Assembly: GCF_014905095.1 (NCBI RefSeq)
Contig: NZ_CP041165.1
Span: 124,001 to 188,000, forward strand
Length of the DNA stretch: 64,000 nt
Source of the DNA: Sulfurimonas marina
Lineage (GTDB): Bacteria; Campylobacterota; Campylobacteria; Campylobacterales; Sulfurimonadaceae
Direction of reading: 5' to 3'
The position numbers and the translations under genes are program-made. The notes beneath the pieces were generated by a model that ran no database searches, was not told the origin of the DNA, and was given only the letters and a program-made list of their open reading frames with translations. Shown one piece after another: positions 7,590-17,100 of this stretch. How positions within the stretch are numbered: the first letter of the stretch is position 1; the number at the start of each line of letters is the position of its first letter.

Positions 7590-10433
7590 CTAGAACTCCT
7601 TTGAGAGTGTGTACATAAATTGATAGTCTATATAGAATTGAAGTACTTTCCCACCAATACCGTTAACTGAATCGGTATAAGAAGCACCGATACTCATATG
7701 ATCTTGTTCAAATACTTTTCCGCCGATACCGCCATTGACACCAAATGTATAATCACCGATATCAGAGCTATAATAAGGGGAAAATTCAATGTAAGGTCTC
7801 CAAACTCTAGTATAGAGGTTTTTATTAGCATAACCGTACGAGATATTAATCCCTATATTGTAAAACTGGCTTGGTAAAACTTGATACTGATCTAGTTGGA
7901 GTTGATCGATAATCCCTTTAGAACCAGAGCGTTCACTATACATCCCGTTATCGTAAAACACGCCAAAGCGCAGATCAGGATAACCGTTTCTTAACTGTTG
8001 TGAAATATTTGCACTAAAATATCTGCCGTTTCCAAGATGTACATTGTCTTGGGAGTAAAAGTCACTAAGTTCATATCTAAGTTCAACAGAGGTTGAATTG
8101 AGAACTTGATATATTATTGACGGAGCAACAAGATCTTTTTTGCCGCCGAGATAGAGCTGTGTACTCTCCTCAGCCTTTTTGTTTTTTGCTAGTTCCAAAC
8201 CAGCAGTAAAATCAGTACTTAACTGGTATGTTGCATTTAAAAGAACTGAGAGATAGTTTCTCATATTATGGTTATAGAGAAGATCCAGCTCAACAGAAGC
8301 TCTCTCAGTTACCTTTTTAATGCCGAGTGTAGCATCATAAGTATTTTTTGGAACATCTACTAAAATATCACTATCAGATGATTTGTTATTGTAGTATCCA
8401 AAACCGGTCAATATATACCAGCTATCACCAATATAAGAGCTGTTTTTAAGTGTCACATAGTGCTGTTCAAGTGGATCTCTAATATATCTCGAGAGTCTTA
8501 AATCAAGTGTATCGCTTCTAAGTTTACTAAGCTCTATCTGTTCTATATAGTTGTTTTTATTATAGTGATTCTGATTAAAAAAGTTATAGTTTACTGTTTG
8601 TGCCAATGCAATTTGCCCATCCTCTTTTGCCTGGAAAGAAGCATCTGAAGCAGAAAGTTCGTAGAGATATTGATCAAGCAGATTTTCTATATTTGTATGG
8701 TGTTGTAAAACAATTGCGTTTGAGAACTGCATCCATAGTTCCGGAGTCGGTGTTTGCGTATAAATCTCATGGCTTTTTTCAAGTGCCTCTTTTTGCAATG
8801 CCCAAGAGTACGCTAACTCATTATAGTTTTTTTGTTTGAGATAAGGCTTTGCTTTTTTGAAGTTTTTCTCAAATTTATCAGCACGCATAACATACATTGC
8901 CGCACTAAGATAGTTTGTAAGATGATCATTGTCTTTTTTGAGACTAGGAGTTTTTTCTCTTTGTTCTCTTAAGAGCTTCAAGATCTCCCTCATTCTCAAC
9001 TTGAAAGCCTCATCTCTATTTTGTATCTGATAGATATATGCTTGTAAAAACTTATAATCAACGCTTTGTGTAATCATGTTTTCTTCAAAATCAAGGAGAC
9101 TCATATAATAAGAGGCTCTGTCAATATTATTGATATAGAAATATGCTGAAGCTAAAGTGAAGTAAAGTGATGGAGAAATATTGTTTTTCTCTTCAATCTC
9201 CAGAAGGATTAGTTTTGTATTTTTAACATCATGCAGATCCATAAAATGCCATAAAAGAGCCGTTTTAATTTCTATATCATACGGAGATAATAAAAGTGCT
9301 CTTTGTAAAGCCATCTCTTCGAGATCATACTTCTCATAGTGGTTATAAACTTTTGACTTTATGATCCAGTACATAGCCTCTTGTGTAAGAGGTGAATTTT
9401 CTTCATCTATTGTTGTTAAGAGTTTGTTTAGATCATCAAATTTGTTTTTGTTGATAGCATCGTTTGCATAACCGAAAAACATATATGGGAGTTTATATTT
9501 CATATAGCCTTCTTTTACTGCTTGTGCAGCAATTTGGGGATCGATATCCTGATAAACTACAGCAACTCTTTCATAGTCAGACAATCTCCCTTTATCTATA
9601 TCAATCAACATCTTAGATGCTTGTGCGGCAGGAAGGTTTTTTTGCAGGTACCATCCAAGATCGCTCTTTAGTTCAAAATATTGTACTTCATGAGTATCAT
9701 TATTATCTTGAATAATATTAGGGTTATTCACATATGTAAGAGAGTCATAGGCAGTGTTGATATCTCTTAAAATATAGTAGTATTTTGCTATAAGGGCACT
9801 GTTTTGTTTAGAGTAAGGTTTTTCTTTACTGAGAATATCTACATATTTTTTTGCCAGCTCTAGATCACCTAATTCTAAAGAGAGTTCAAGTGCCTTTGTC
9901 AACAATAAAGTTTTTTTCGTTTTTTTATACTCTTTATCTAAAATAGTTATAACTTTTTCCGGAAAACCGGTTTTTTTATAGATAGTGATCAGCAGATCAA
10001 CATTCTTTTCACTAGGGTTCTTTCTTACTCTGTTTCTTACCAGCGGTTCTATACTCTCATATTGGTAAGTTGATTTTCCATACTCGATGAGTTGTTTCTC
10101 AATTTTAGGATCGTATTTGAGCTGATACATCTTTTTTAGATGTTTCATAGAACGTGCAGAACGGCCTGTCCATTGTGATATAGTAGCCATTTTTTCATTC
10201 CAATAATAAGAATTTGGATGTTGATTATAACCGATTTGTGCAACTTGAAATGCACTCTCTACATCACCTTTATATAAAAACACTTGCACCATTAGACGAA
10301 GCTCTTCCTCTTCGGAAGCGGGTGTTTGTAACTGCTTTTTCTTTGCAAGCGGTGTTTGCTGGGTAACTGGAAGGTTTGCTTGCGCAACTACGGATATAAA
10401 AGTAAAAAGTAATACTAGAACTATTTTTATCAT
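7590..10433 (-). CDS. pelB: PelB C-terminal part: TPR scaffold plus outer-membrane barrel
   Basis: A 947-residue exported protein with its own signal peptide (about 1-19). Residues about 45-620 are helical TPR-like repeats. Residues about 650-947 alternate as amphipathic beta strands and end in an aromatic residue (SKEF), as expected for an outer-membrane barrel. In Pseudomonas one PelB of about 1,190 residues has an inner-membrane anchor, TPRs and a barrel that exports Pel. Here the anchor part is the separate upstream gene, and the two overlap by 4 bases (ATGA). The own signal peptide argues for a true two-gene arrangement and not a sequencing frameshift. Its TPR part should bind PelA in the periplasm. 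Confidence 0.82.
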   Translation of the reverse strand: MIKIVLVLLFTFISVVAQANLPVTQQTPLAKKKQLQTPASEEEELRLMVQVFLYKGDVESAFQVAQIGYNQHPNSYYWNEKMATISQWTGRSARSMKHLKKMYQLKYDPKIEKQLIEYGKSTYQYESIEPLVRNRVRKNPSEKNVDLLITIYKKTGFPEKVITILDKEYKKTKKTLLLTKALELSLELGDLELAKKYVDILSKEKPYSKQNSALIAKYYYILRDINTAYDSLTYVNNPNIIQDNNDTHEVQYFELKSDLGWYLQKNLPAAQASKMLIDIDKGRLSDYERVAVVYQDIDPQIAAQAVKEGYMKYKLPYMFFGYANDAINKNKFDDLNKLLTTIDEENSPLTQEAMYWIIKSKVYNHYEKYDLEEMALQRALLLSPYDIEIKTALLWHFMDLHDVKNTKLILLEIEEKNNISPSLYFTLASAYFYINNIDRASYYMSLLDFEENMITQSVDYKFLQAYIYQIQNRDEAFKLRMREILKLLREQREKTPSLKKDNDHLTNYLSAAMYVMRADKFEKNFKKAKPYLKQKNYNELAYSWALQKEALEKSHEIYTQTPTPELWMQFSNAIVLQHHTNIENLLDQYLYELSASDASFQAKEDGQIALAQTVNYNFFNQNHYNKNNYIEQIELSKLRSDTLDLRLSRYIRDPLEQHYVTLKNSSYIGDSWYILTGFGYYNNKSSDSDILVDVPKNTYDATLGIKKVTERASVELDLLYNHNMRNYLSVLLNATYQLSTDFTAGLELAKNKKAEESTQLYLGGKKDLVAPSIIYQVLNSTSVELRYELSDFYSQDNVHLGNGRYFSANISQQLRNGYPDLRFGVFYDNGMYSERSGSKGIIDQLQLDQYQVLPSQFYNIGINISYGYANKNLYTRVWRPYIEFSPYYSSDIGDYTFGVNGGIGGKVFEQDHMSIGASYTDSVNGIGGKVLQFYIDYQFMYTLSKEF

Positions 10434-11485
10434 AACTTATTCTCGTATCTTAGGATTTTTTTCGATAATTGTGATGCATATTCAAGTTCCCCTGCAGCTA
10501 GATAGATACGTAAGAAAAACTTTCTCATTTTCACATTGCCTATGTATTTCGATTCATATTGATGTACAAGGTTGGCTGCCTCTTTTAAAAGATTGCCCGA
10601 TTGTAGCGCTTTAATAGATTTCACTAGATACTGCTCCTGCAGATCTTCATTTTTTGAAACATAATAGAGCTTTAGATACGTATCTGATGCCGCCTCATAT
10701 TTTTTAATCATAAGGTAAAATTGTGCCAGTTTCTCCTGTATCTCAATTGAGTCTTTAGCATATCTCTGTAAAATAGTTTCGGCACTTTTATAGTCTTTAT
10801 AGCGTATAAAAATATCATACTTATCCATTGCCCATTTTGTAGAATTACTTGTGTCATATTTCTCTAAAGAGTTGATAAACTCCATTGAATCAGCTCTTTT
10901 GTAAAGATTTAAAGAAAGGTAATACCCCTCTCTTAATAGGTCTACGTTTGTCGGATCATCTTTTAACATTATCTGTAAGAAATAATATGCAGCTTGAGGA
11001 TTATGTACAAATACAGCTTCATTATGCCATCTTTCTGCATTGTCATTATAAAGTTTCTCTGTATATATTGTTGTAAAAAGTTTTTTGAGATCATTATGCA
11101 GAGCTTTTTGTTGTTTTTCATCATTAATAGAAAAATATTTTATTTTTTTTGTTTGGTAAGCTAATACAATCGCTTTATTTCGAATATATATGTTTTTACT
11201 TTGAAGTAAGCTTTTAGAAAGCTCGAGAGAGTGCTCAATCTCTCCTGCTTGTACATATTTTTCTAATAAAATTAATTTTAACGAATCATCGTTAGGATTG
11301 TGTTCTAAAAGGTCTTTTAGATAGATCATACTGAGATCGTAATTAGACTGATCAGCAGATATTTGATCTTTTAAGATCCCTTTTGGATAGAGTGCAAAAA
11401 GGATAATAAGAAAGACTATAACAGTGAACAGAAGTTCTTTGTATGTGACAACATAAACAGCTTCTTCATTATTGACATCGTACAT
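10430..11485 (-). CDS. PelB N-terminal part: membrane-anchored TPR protein
   Basis: A 351-residue protein with one membrane segment (about 12-30) and a periplasmic TPR-like helical region to the end. It has no barrel. Size, topology and position directly before the barrel gene fit the N-terminal inner-membrane anchor and first TPRs of a canonical PelB, here encoded as its own polypeptide. It overlaps the second pelA paralogue upstream by 17 bases and the barrel gene downstream by 4 bases. In the Pel machine it would tether the export scaffold to the inner-membrane complex. Assignment rests mainly on context, because TPR sequences diverge quickly. Confidence 0.7.
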   Translation of the reverse strand: MYDVNNEEAVYVVTYKELLFTVIVFLIILFALYPKGILKDQISADQSNYDLSMIYLKDLLEHNPNDDSLKLILLEKYVQAGEIEHSLELSKSLLQSKNIYIRNKAIVLAYQTKKIKYFSINDEKQQKALHNDLKKLFTTIYTEKLYNDNAERWHNEAVFVHNPQAAYYFLQIMLKDDPTNVDLLREGYYLSLNLYKRADSMEFINSLEKYDTSNSTKWAMDKYDIFIRYKDYKSAETILQRYAKDSIEIQEKLAQFYLMIKKYEAASDTYLKLYYVSKNEDLQEQYLVKSIKALQSGNLLKEAANLVHQYESKYIGNVKMRKFFLRIYLAAGELEYASQLSKKILRYENKL

Positions 11486-14030
11486 CTATAGTTGCCTTTT
11501 TGTTAGATTTGTATTTAAGAGTCATCTCTTTGCTATTCAGTTTTTGAATTGAACTCTTTGGAATAGCGTTTACTAGACAGTTCTCAGGAATATGCAGTTT
11601 GACCTCAAGGGGTACATTTGCACTGAATTTGTATCGTTTCGAGTTTTGATTGTTAATATACTCTGTAACTTCCCCGTTGGAATTAATAAGATACGCAGAA
11701 TTATCCATTGTTTGACCATTGAGTTTAAAACTATGTTTTGTATGAGGGTCTAATGCGATATAGGTATGCCCCTCAAAACGGTTTACACCTAGGATTGTCT
11801 CTGAGTCATGAAGTGCTACACTGGCATCTTTCTTCTCTACTCTGAGTGTTTTAAGATCCCTCATCCCATCATAGAGCCAAACACCATCCTCATAAGCAAC
11901 AGAAACTGTCCAAAAATCCATAGCTTTTGGAATATATTCAGAGGTATATATAGGCATGATATCTTTTTGTTTTAATACCCAGTCAAAAACATAACGGACA
12001 GCATTTAACGACGCTTTTTTTGAAGCTGAATAGAAGTGATAATAGACATTGATAGGTTTTAATCTTTTTGGAGAGTTTGTTAACTCAAATGTTTGTACAA
12101 CTTTTTTAAATCCCCAGTACGGTCCCATCCAGTCTTTTGTAAAAACATTTTCATTTTCTGCACCTGTATAGATTTGATAGTAGCCATCTCTCTCAAGACC
12201 AAGAGGGGCTACTCTAGTCAACCATGGATTTGCATTGTTAATAGTGGTATCTCCACCGTTAATGTTTAAAATATGGTGTTTTGCAAGATATGTCAGAGCA
12301 TCAGTCCTAGGATTACAATCTCCACTCCAAAATACTAATTTTGCTTTTTTATCTGAATTTTTACCAAGAAGTTTATCCTGAATAAAATCAAGCATTCCCA
12401 ATGTTTCATACGCTGTAGAAAAGGTATATCCCGGTGGTTGAAGTCTATATTTTTCATCGAGTTGATCATCTTTTATTTTTCCCCAGAAAAACGGGTGAGT
12501 AAAAGTGTGTGTTGCGGGTTCGACATTATCTAGAGCATAGATCTTTCTACTTATTTGTAACAGCCTTTTTGATTCTTTTGGATAGATACCATCGGGCATA
12601 ATCTCTGCACCGATAAGAGATACAGAATGTGGAAATTTATATTTTGTCAGTATCTCTTTATAGATAATATCACCGGATATAAACTCAGGATCGAACTCAA
12701 CACCGTTTAAAATACCGTCACCGTCCATATGTGTAAAAAAGAGTCTGCTTCCATTCTCTGTTGTAGTATCTGGAACAGGTAAATCTTTTAAGCGTAGCGC
12801 CTCTTTAAAAAATATAAACGGGTTAATACTCCAGAGGTTTTCCCCGTCAAGTTCTATAAAAAATGAATCACCGAGTGCATAACCGCCCCATGGAGTAATC
12901 GCTGCAGGTGTTGAGGTTAATCCGTAATTGTCCTTATATGTTAAAAGTGCTTTAGAAGCTGCTGGAGGATTGATATAAAATCTATTTTTATTGATTGGTA
13001 CTTTTATCTCATAATCCATCATCTTATCTCTGTGGACTATAGTTTTAGTAGCATCGGCTTTTCCATCTATTGCACTAATACCTAGCTGTTGTAAAAATGT
13101 ATTTGATGAGTCAAAACCAAAATCGTATGCAAATACGACAGGGATATTTTGTGACTGAATCTCTTTTATCCAAGTTACCAATTTTGCAGAGTCTTTGTAG
13201 GCTATACTCAACCAAATAACTACACCTGCATATTGATTCATATGTTCAGGATCTGGAAGTGAATTGTGGATATCGTAGAGTTTCTGAATATATCCGTTAT
13301 ACTCTAAAGGTAAAGCTCCATAACGGCTTGCAGAGAGCTCTTTGCGATCTTCAATACTCTCATCTACAAGTGTCAAAATTTCTCTTTTTATCGCATTTTT
13401 CGATGATTTTCCGTAACTCTCCATACTTGGCGTTGTAATATATGGGATAAATCCTAAGTTTTTGAGCTTTTCTATATTGTTGGACTCAAGAGTCTCAACA
13501 TCGATAATATCATCACTGAGGTTTTTATAGAACTTGATAGAACTTTGAAGTTTTGGATCTTCAGATGCGTTATATACAAGTAGTGTATCGATATATCGAG
13601 AAACAGATGCAAGGAGCTCTAGATCATCTAAATGGATTACTACATGTGCATCTTGAAATGTTTTTGTAGATCTGAATTTATTTAAAAACAGTGTTAAATT
13701 TTTCTTGCTTATAGGTTTTTGAACGTCAAAAAAGAAGTTTTTATATCCACTTTTTGAGAGTTTCATCAGACCAGCTAGCAACTTTTGGGGAGTGGTACTA
13801 CTGTCAATATTCACTTTTGCATAGATTTTATTGTTATACACCTCAAAACCATGCGTATATACATTGGTTTTTGCAGGATCTACGATGATATAATCATGGA
13901 TTCCTACCATAGGATAGGAGATCTCTTTCCCAAGATACACTATGGCACTTTTGTCATTTATCGAACCATAGGCAGTAGCTATAAAAAGGAAAAACGTAAG
14001 GATAATTTTACTGTAACATAAATGTTTCAT
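11469..14030 (-). CDS. PelA paralogue, deacetylase retained, hydrolase motifs lost
   Basis: An 853-residue exported paralogue of the 907-residue PelA, similar along its whole length. The deacetylase motifs are intact: THMDGDG (433-439), THTFTHPFF (507-515) and FWSGDC. The N-terminal hydrolase domain is about 30 residues shorter and its acidic residues have changed: GE becomes DS (76-77), DTLD becomes DVQK (102-105), and the strand Glu becomes Tyr153. It should deacetylate or bind Pel but not cut it. The gene lies between pelG (23-base overlap) and the split pelB (17-base overlap). It may be the synthesis-side deacetylase, with the last gene acting in release; that division is inference. Confidence 0.8.
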   Translation of the reverse strand: MKHLCYSKIILTFFLFIATAYGSINDKSAIVYLGKEISYPMVGIHDYIIVDPAKTNVYTHGFEVYNNKIYAKVNIDSSTTPQKLLAGLMKLSKSGYKNFFFDVQKPISKKNLTLFLNKFRSTKTFQDAHVVIHLDDLELLASVSRYIDTLLVYNASEDPKLQSSIKFYKNLSDDIIDVETLESNNIEKLKNLGFIPYITTPSMESYGKSSKNAIKREILTLVDESIEDRKELSASRYGALPLEYNGYIQKLYDIHNSLPDPEHMNQYAGVVIWLSIAYKDSAKLVTWIKEIQSQNIPVVFAYDFGFDSSNTFLQQLGISAIDGKADATKTIVHRDKMMDYEIKVPINKNRFYINPPAASKALLTYKDNYGLTSTPAAITPWGGYALGDSFFIELDGENLWSINPFIFFKEALRLKDLPVPDTTTENGSRLFFTHMDGDGILNGVEFDPEFISGDIIYKEILTKYKFPHSVSLIGAEIMPDGIYPKESKRLLQISRKIYALDNVEPATHTFTHPFFWGKIKDDQLDEKYRLQPPGYTFSTAYETLGMLDFIQDKLLGKNSDKKAKLVFWSGDCNPRTDALTYLAKHHILNINGGDTTINNANPWLTRVAPLGLERDGYYQIYTGAENENVFTKDWMGPYWGFKKVVQTFELTNSPKRLKPINVYYHFYSASKKASLNAVRYVFDWVLKQKDIMPIYTSEYIPKAMDFWTVSVAYEDGVWLYDGMRDLKTLRVEKKDASVALHDSETILGVNRFEGHTYIALDPHTKHSFKLNGQTMDNSAYLINSNGEVTEYINNQNSKRYKFSANVPLEVKLHIPENCLVNAIPKSSIQKLNSKEMTLKYKSNKKATIDVRCQ

Positions 14031-15381
14031 AATTCAACCTATTCATCTCTTCACGTATAACAAGTACACCGAGAGTAAAGACAATTAACAGAGATATCGT
14101 ATATCCGTATCCAAACATAGTCGTTCCCATATTGATCGATAAGTATGTCAAAAGCCCGTTTAGAACAAAGAACGAGATAGAGAGCCACATTGCAGCTTTT
14201 TTACGATCAAGATAATACAATATTGCCAAAATAGACATAAATGCCAACTGTAACATAGCTCCAATTGTTAAAATATAAAAGAGTCCAAGGTAAAGGGTAG
14301 AGATATTTAATGCTGCAAAGAGTTTATCTGCTGTTAAGAAGAGAATAATATCAACAATACCTTGAACCATGATAATCTCATGGATTGCATGTCTTACGAT
14401 TGAAGTCATATCGTTTTTATATTTTTTGATAAGTCCTAAAGTCCCGCCGCTTCTAACGGCATCATAGTAGAGATCGTACTTTTCAGCAAAATCGGCTTCA
14501 AGTCTAAAGAAAAAGATAGCCATACCGGGCAAAATAGATAAGTATGCCAAGAAGATAGGCATATCATATACAACTGAGGCATGTAGCTTACCGATAATAG
14601 CATGTCCGGTTGCAGGGTGGTACCAAAAGATAAATTTGTCTATCCACGCACCAAGGTTATAACTAAGACCTGCAATACCTAGTGACCAGTAAAAGTTATG
14701 ATCTAAAAAGAAGTTTAGCTTCATAAATATTGTAGAGGGATAACTCTTAATAATAAGGCTCATCAGTATTGTAAAAAGGATAGCATTCCCGGTAAAAAAG
14801 ATATATACAAGCATCTCTATAGAGCTTCCGTATGCATATGAAACCGCAACAATAAAAGTGTATGAAAGAAGGTATGCCCAAACAACTTGTGAATAGTATT
14901 TTAAACTAGCTGCTAATATACTAGAGATCCATACCCCACAAAGTACTAAGAAAGTAAGTACGGTGCCGACAATAAATGAAGGTGGCATATCGCTAAATAC
15001 CCACATATACAGAGGGACTATAAAGATAAGACCGAGTCCCCAAGCTAAAAAGATAGCACCAAAGTATGAGGGGAGGATCTCATCCTCTTTATTTCTAAAA
15101 ATTAGATCGGCAATGTACCTTGTAAAAGGAAGCTGTAAAATCCCCGTAATAATCAAACTTGATGCCAAAGCGATTGCATAGGTGATAACGACCTGGAATC
15201 TAAAGGCATCTTTCACTTCACCAAAGTGTGAAAGGTTGATAAAACCTACTAGGATAATTGCTATGATCGATATAACCCACGGTCCAGAACTGAGTATCGC
15301 TGAGTACCCATATACTTTACCGAGTGAAAGAAGTCTATCTTCACGCAGTATTTTTCTAAGTTCAAATCCAATGCCCGCCAT
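14008..15381 (-). CDS. pelG: Pel polysaccharide flippase PelG
   Basis: An inner-membrane protein of 457 residues with about 12 membrane segments. It opens with MAGIGFELRKIL, a hallmark start of PelG. PelG belongs to the MOP/Wzx-like superfamily and with PelD, PelE and PelF forms the inner-membrane complex that makes Pel and moves it across the membrane. Length matches the family. It overlaps pelF by 1 base and the downstream pelA paralogue by 23 bases, so translation is probably coupled. Confidence 0.92.
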   Translation of the reverse strand: MAGIGFELRKILREDRLLSLGKVYGYSAILSSGPWVISIIAIILVGFINLSHFGEVKDAFRFQVVITYAIALASSLIITGILQLPFTRYIADLIFRNKEDEILPSYFGAIFLAWGLGLIFIVPLYMWVFSDMPPSFIVGTVLTFLVLCGVWISSILAASLKYYSQVVWAYLLSYTFIVAVSYAYGSSIEMLVYIFFTGNAILFTILMSLIIKSYPSTIFMKLNFFLDHNFYWSLGIAGLSYNLGAWIDKFIFWYHPATGHAIIGKLHASVVYDMPIFLAYLSILPGMAIFFFRLEADFAEKYDLYYDAVRSGGTLGLIKKYKNDMTSIVRHAIHEIIMVQGIVDIILFLTADKLFAALNISTLYLGLFYILTIGAMLQLAFMSILAILYYLDRKKAAMWLSISFFVLNGLLTYLSINMGTTMFGYGYTISLLIVFTLGVLVIREEMNRLNYETFMLQ

Positions 15382-17099
15382 TATAGACCCCTTTTAGGTA
15401 GATTTGTCAAGAATTTATTGATTGAGAATCTTTTTAACATCACTTTAGGATATGGAGCCGATTTTGGCATATAGTAAGGGAAAACTATCTCTGCCAATTC
15501 ATCCCAGGTAAGATCTTTTGCTTCGTTGTATAGAGCTGCATACTGTTGTAAAAAAGATGCTTGAGAGTAGTATTTTTTTACACGTTTTAAACCAGTCTCT
15601 TGAGCTCTTTTCCATAAGCCGTTTTCGAAATTCAAAAACTTGATATATTGAGATGCAAGCTCATCAGGATTTGCAATACCGGTAATTGCACCAGCAAATC
15701 CTAAGGCTTTATCCTCGTCATCTATACCGCCTTCTATTAAATCACGACAACTTCCAACATCGGTTGCAACACAAGGTACACCTGCAGCAAAACCTTCTAA
15801 GATAACCAACGGCATCCCCTCACTGATTGAAGAGAGTGTTTGTAGTGCCGATTTCGGTAAAATCTCTTTAACATTACTGTGTCCAAAAAATTTGATCTTA
15901 TCTCTATGTGAAACTATTTCATCTAAAGACATTTCACTTTTATTATTTTGAAACATTTGTTTTTTGTGTTTTAAACCAAGAGATATGGCCATCTGTTGAC
16001 ACTCATCAAAATACTCTGCATCCTCTTCAACCGGTCCTACGATCCATCCTTCAATATTTGGAATAGTCATAGAGGCTATCTTGATAGCACGAATAAAAGT
16101 TTTAATATCTTTAATAGGTACAACCCTACCGATAAGTGTAATAATAGGTCTTGGAGTTTCAAGACGCTCTTTCATTGTCTCTGCTAGACCTTCAACATCA
16201 ACACCGTTGGGGATAACCAGTGTTTTATTTTCATTTGCACCGTAACTTACTTGAATCTTCTGTGCACCCGAAAAAAGTGAGAGGGTATAGTTGGAACGAT
16301 CGTAACAAAACATTCCAATTTTATCGAAGAAGTTTACCCACATACGCTTAATATAGTTATACTCTTCAGGTTGTTGTAATAAACTAGGTTTTTTAAATTC
16401 AATCCAGTCAGCCGAGAACATATCAATTTTTCTTTCTCTTGTATAGATCCCGTGTTCAGTTAAAAGAAAGGGTCTGTTTGTATGGTAAGAGGAGAGGGCT
16501 CCTAAAAATCCTGCATATCCAGTTGAAGGTGAATGAAATATTTTTGCTTTAGGCAGTTTATCGACAATATTAGCAAGTATCCATATAGGCTTATGGATAT
16601 TTCTTAATGTCCAGAAATAGTCAATAAACGGAACATCCGGGCAGTTTTTTGTATATACTTCATCTATAAACTGCCAAGCTTTTTTTGAGAACAAAAAGTC
16701 TTCAAATGTGACATCTTGTGTATAGAAAGAGACATCTTGCAACATTTTCGGAATCTCAAATTTATCCCCTTTGAGTCCTTTATAGAGTTCTCGAATCGCT
16801 TCAAACCCTTTTTCATCGCCCTCTATTTTTTTTGCAGGGGGTGTATCTTCATTATCAAAAAGGTAATGTACTTCGAGATGTTTTAAGTTAGGAGGGAATT
16901 CATAACTGATTTTCATCTTTTTCCCGTCGATAGTATCTTGAGCACCTATAAAGCAAACACCAAATGTAAATTGCGGCAACCCTTTCATAAGCTGTAATAA
17001 CCAGCTTGAAACTCCACCTTTTATGTAAGGGTAAGTTCCCTCGGAAAAAAGCATGATATCAACATTGTCACTTTTTGGAAATTGAATATTATGTGGCAT
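15381..17099 (-). CDS. pelF: Pel glycosyltransferase PelF (GT4)
   Basis: A cytosolic GT4 glycosyltransferase that in this family polymerises Pel from UDP-GalNAc. The 572 residues include the PelF N-terminal signature EGTYPYIKGGVSSW (20-33), the conserved TEHGIYTRER block (214-223), the nucleotide loop GRVVPIKD (324-331), and the retaining-enzyme E-x7-E motif with E427 and E435 (SEGMPLVILE). The length is slightly above the usual 500 or so, with an insertion near 375-400. One base separates it from pelE upstream, and it overlaps pelG by 1 base. Confidence 0.93.
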   Translation of the reverse strand: MPHNIQFPKSDNVDIMLFSEGTYPYIKGGVSSWLLQLMKGLPQFTFGVCFIGAQDTIDGKKMKISYEFPPNLKHLEVHYLFDNEDTPPAKKIEGDEKGFEAIRELYKGLKGDKFEIPKMLQDVSFYTQDVTFEDFLFSKKAWQFIDEVYTKNCPDVPFIDYFWTLRNIHKPIWILANIVDKLPKAKIFHSPSTGYAGFLGALSSYHTNRPFLLTEHGIYTRERKIDMFSADWIEFKKPSLLQQPEEYNYIKRMWVNFFDKIGMFCYDRSNYTLSLFSGAQKIQVSYGANENKTLVIPNGVDVEGLAETMKERLETPRPIITLIGRVVPIKDIKTFIRAIKIASMTIPNIEGWIVGPVEEDAEYFDECQQMAISLGLKHKKQMFQNNKSEMSLDEIVSHRDKIKFFGHSNVKEILPKSALQTLSSISEGMPLVILEGFAAGVPCVATDVGSCRDLIEGGIDDEDKALGFAGAITGIANPDELASQYIKFLNFENGLWKRAQETGLKRVKKYYSQASFLQQYAALYNEAKDLTWDELAEIVFPYYMPKSAPYPKVMLKRFSINKFLTNLPKRGL

Positions 17100-17100
17100 T

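Noticed and set aside
10425-10440. Frameshift splitting pelB
   Set aside because: The downstream protein has its own signal peptide and an ATGA coupled start, so separate genes are more likely.
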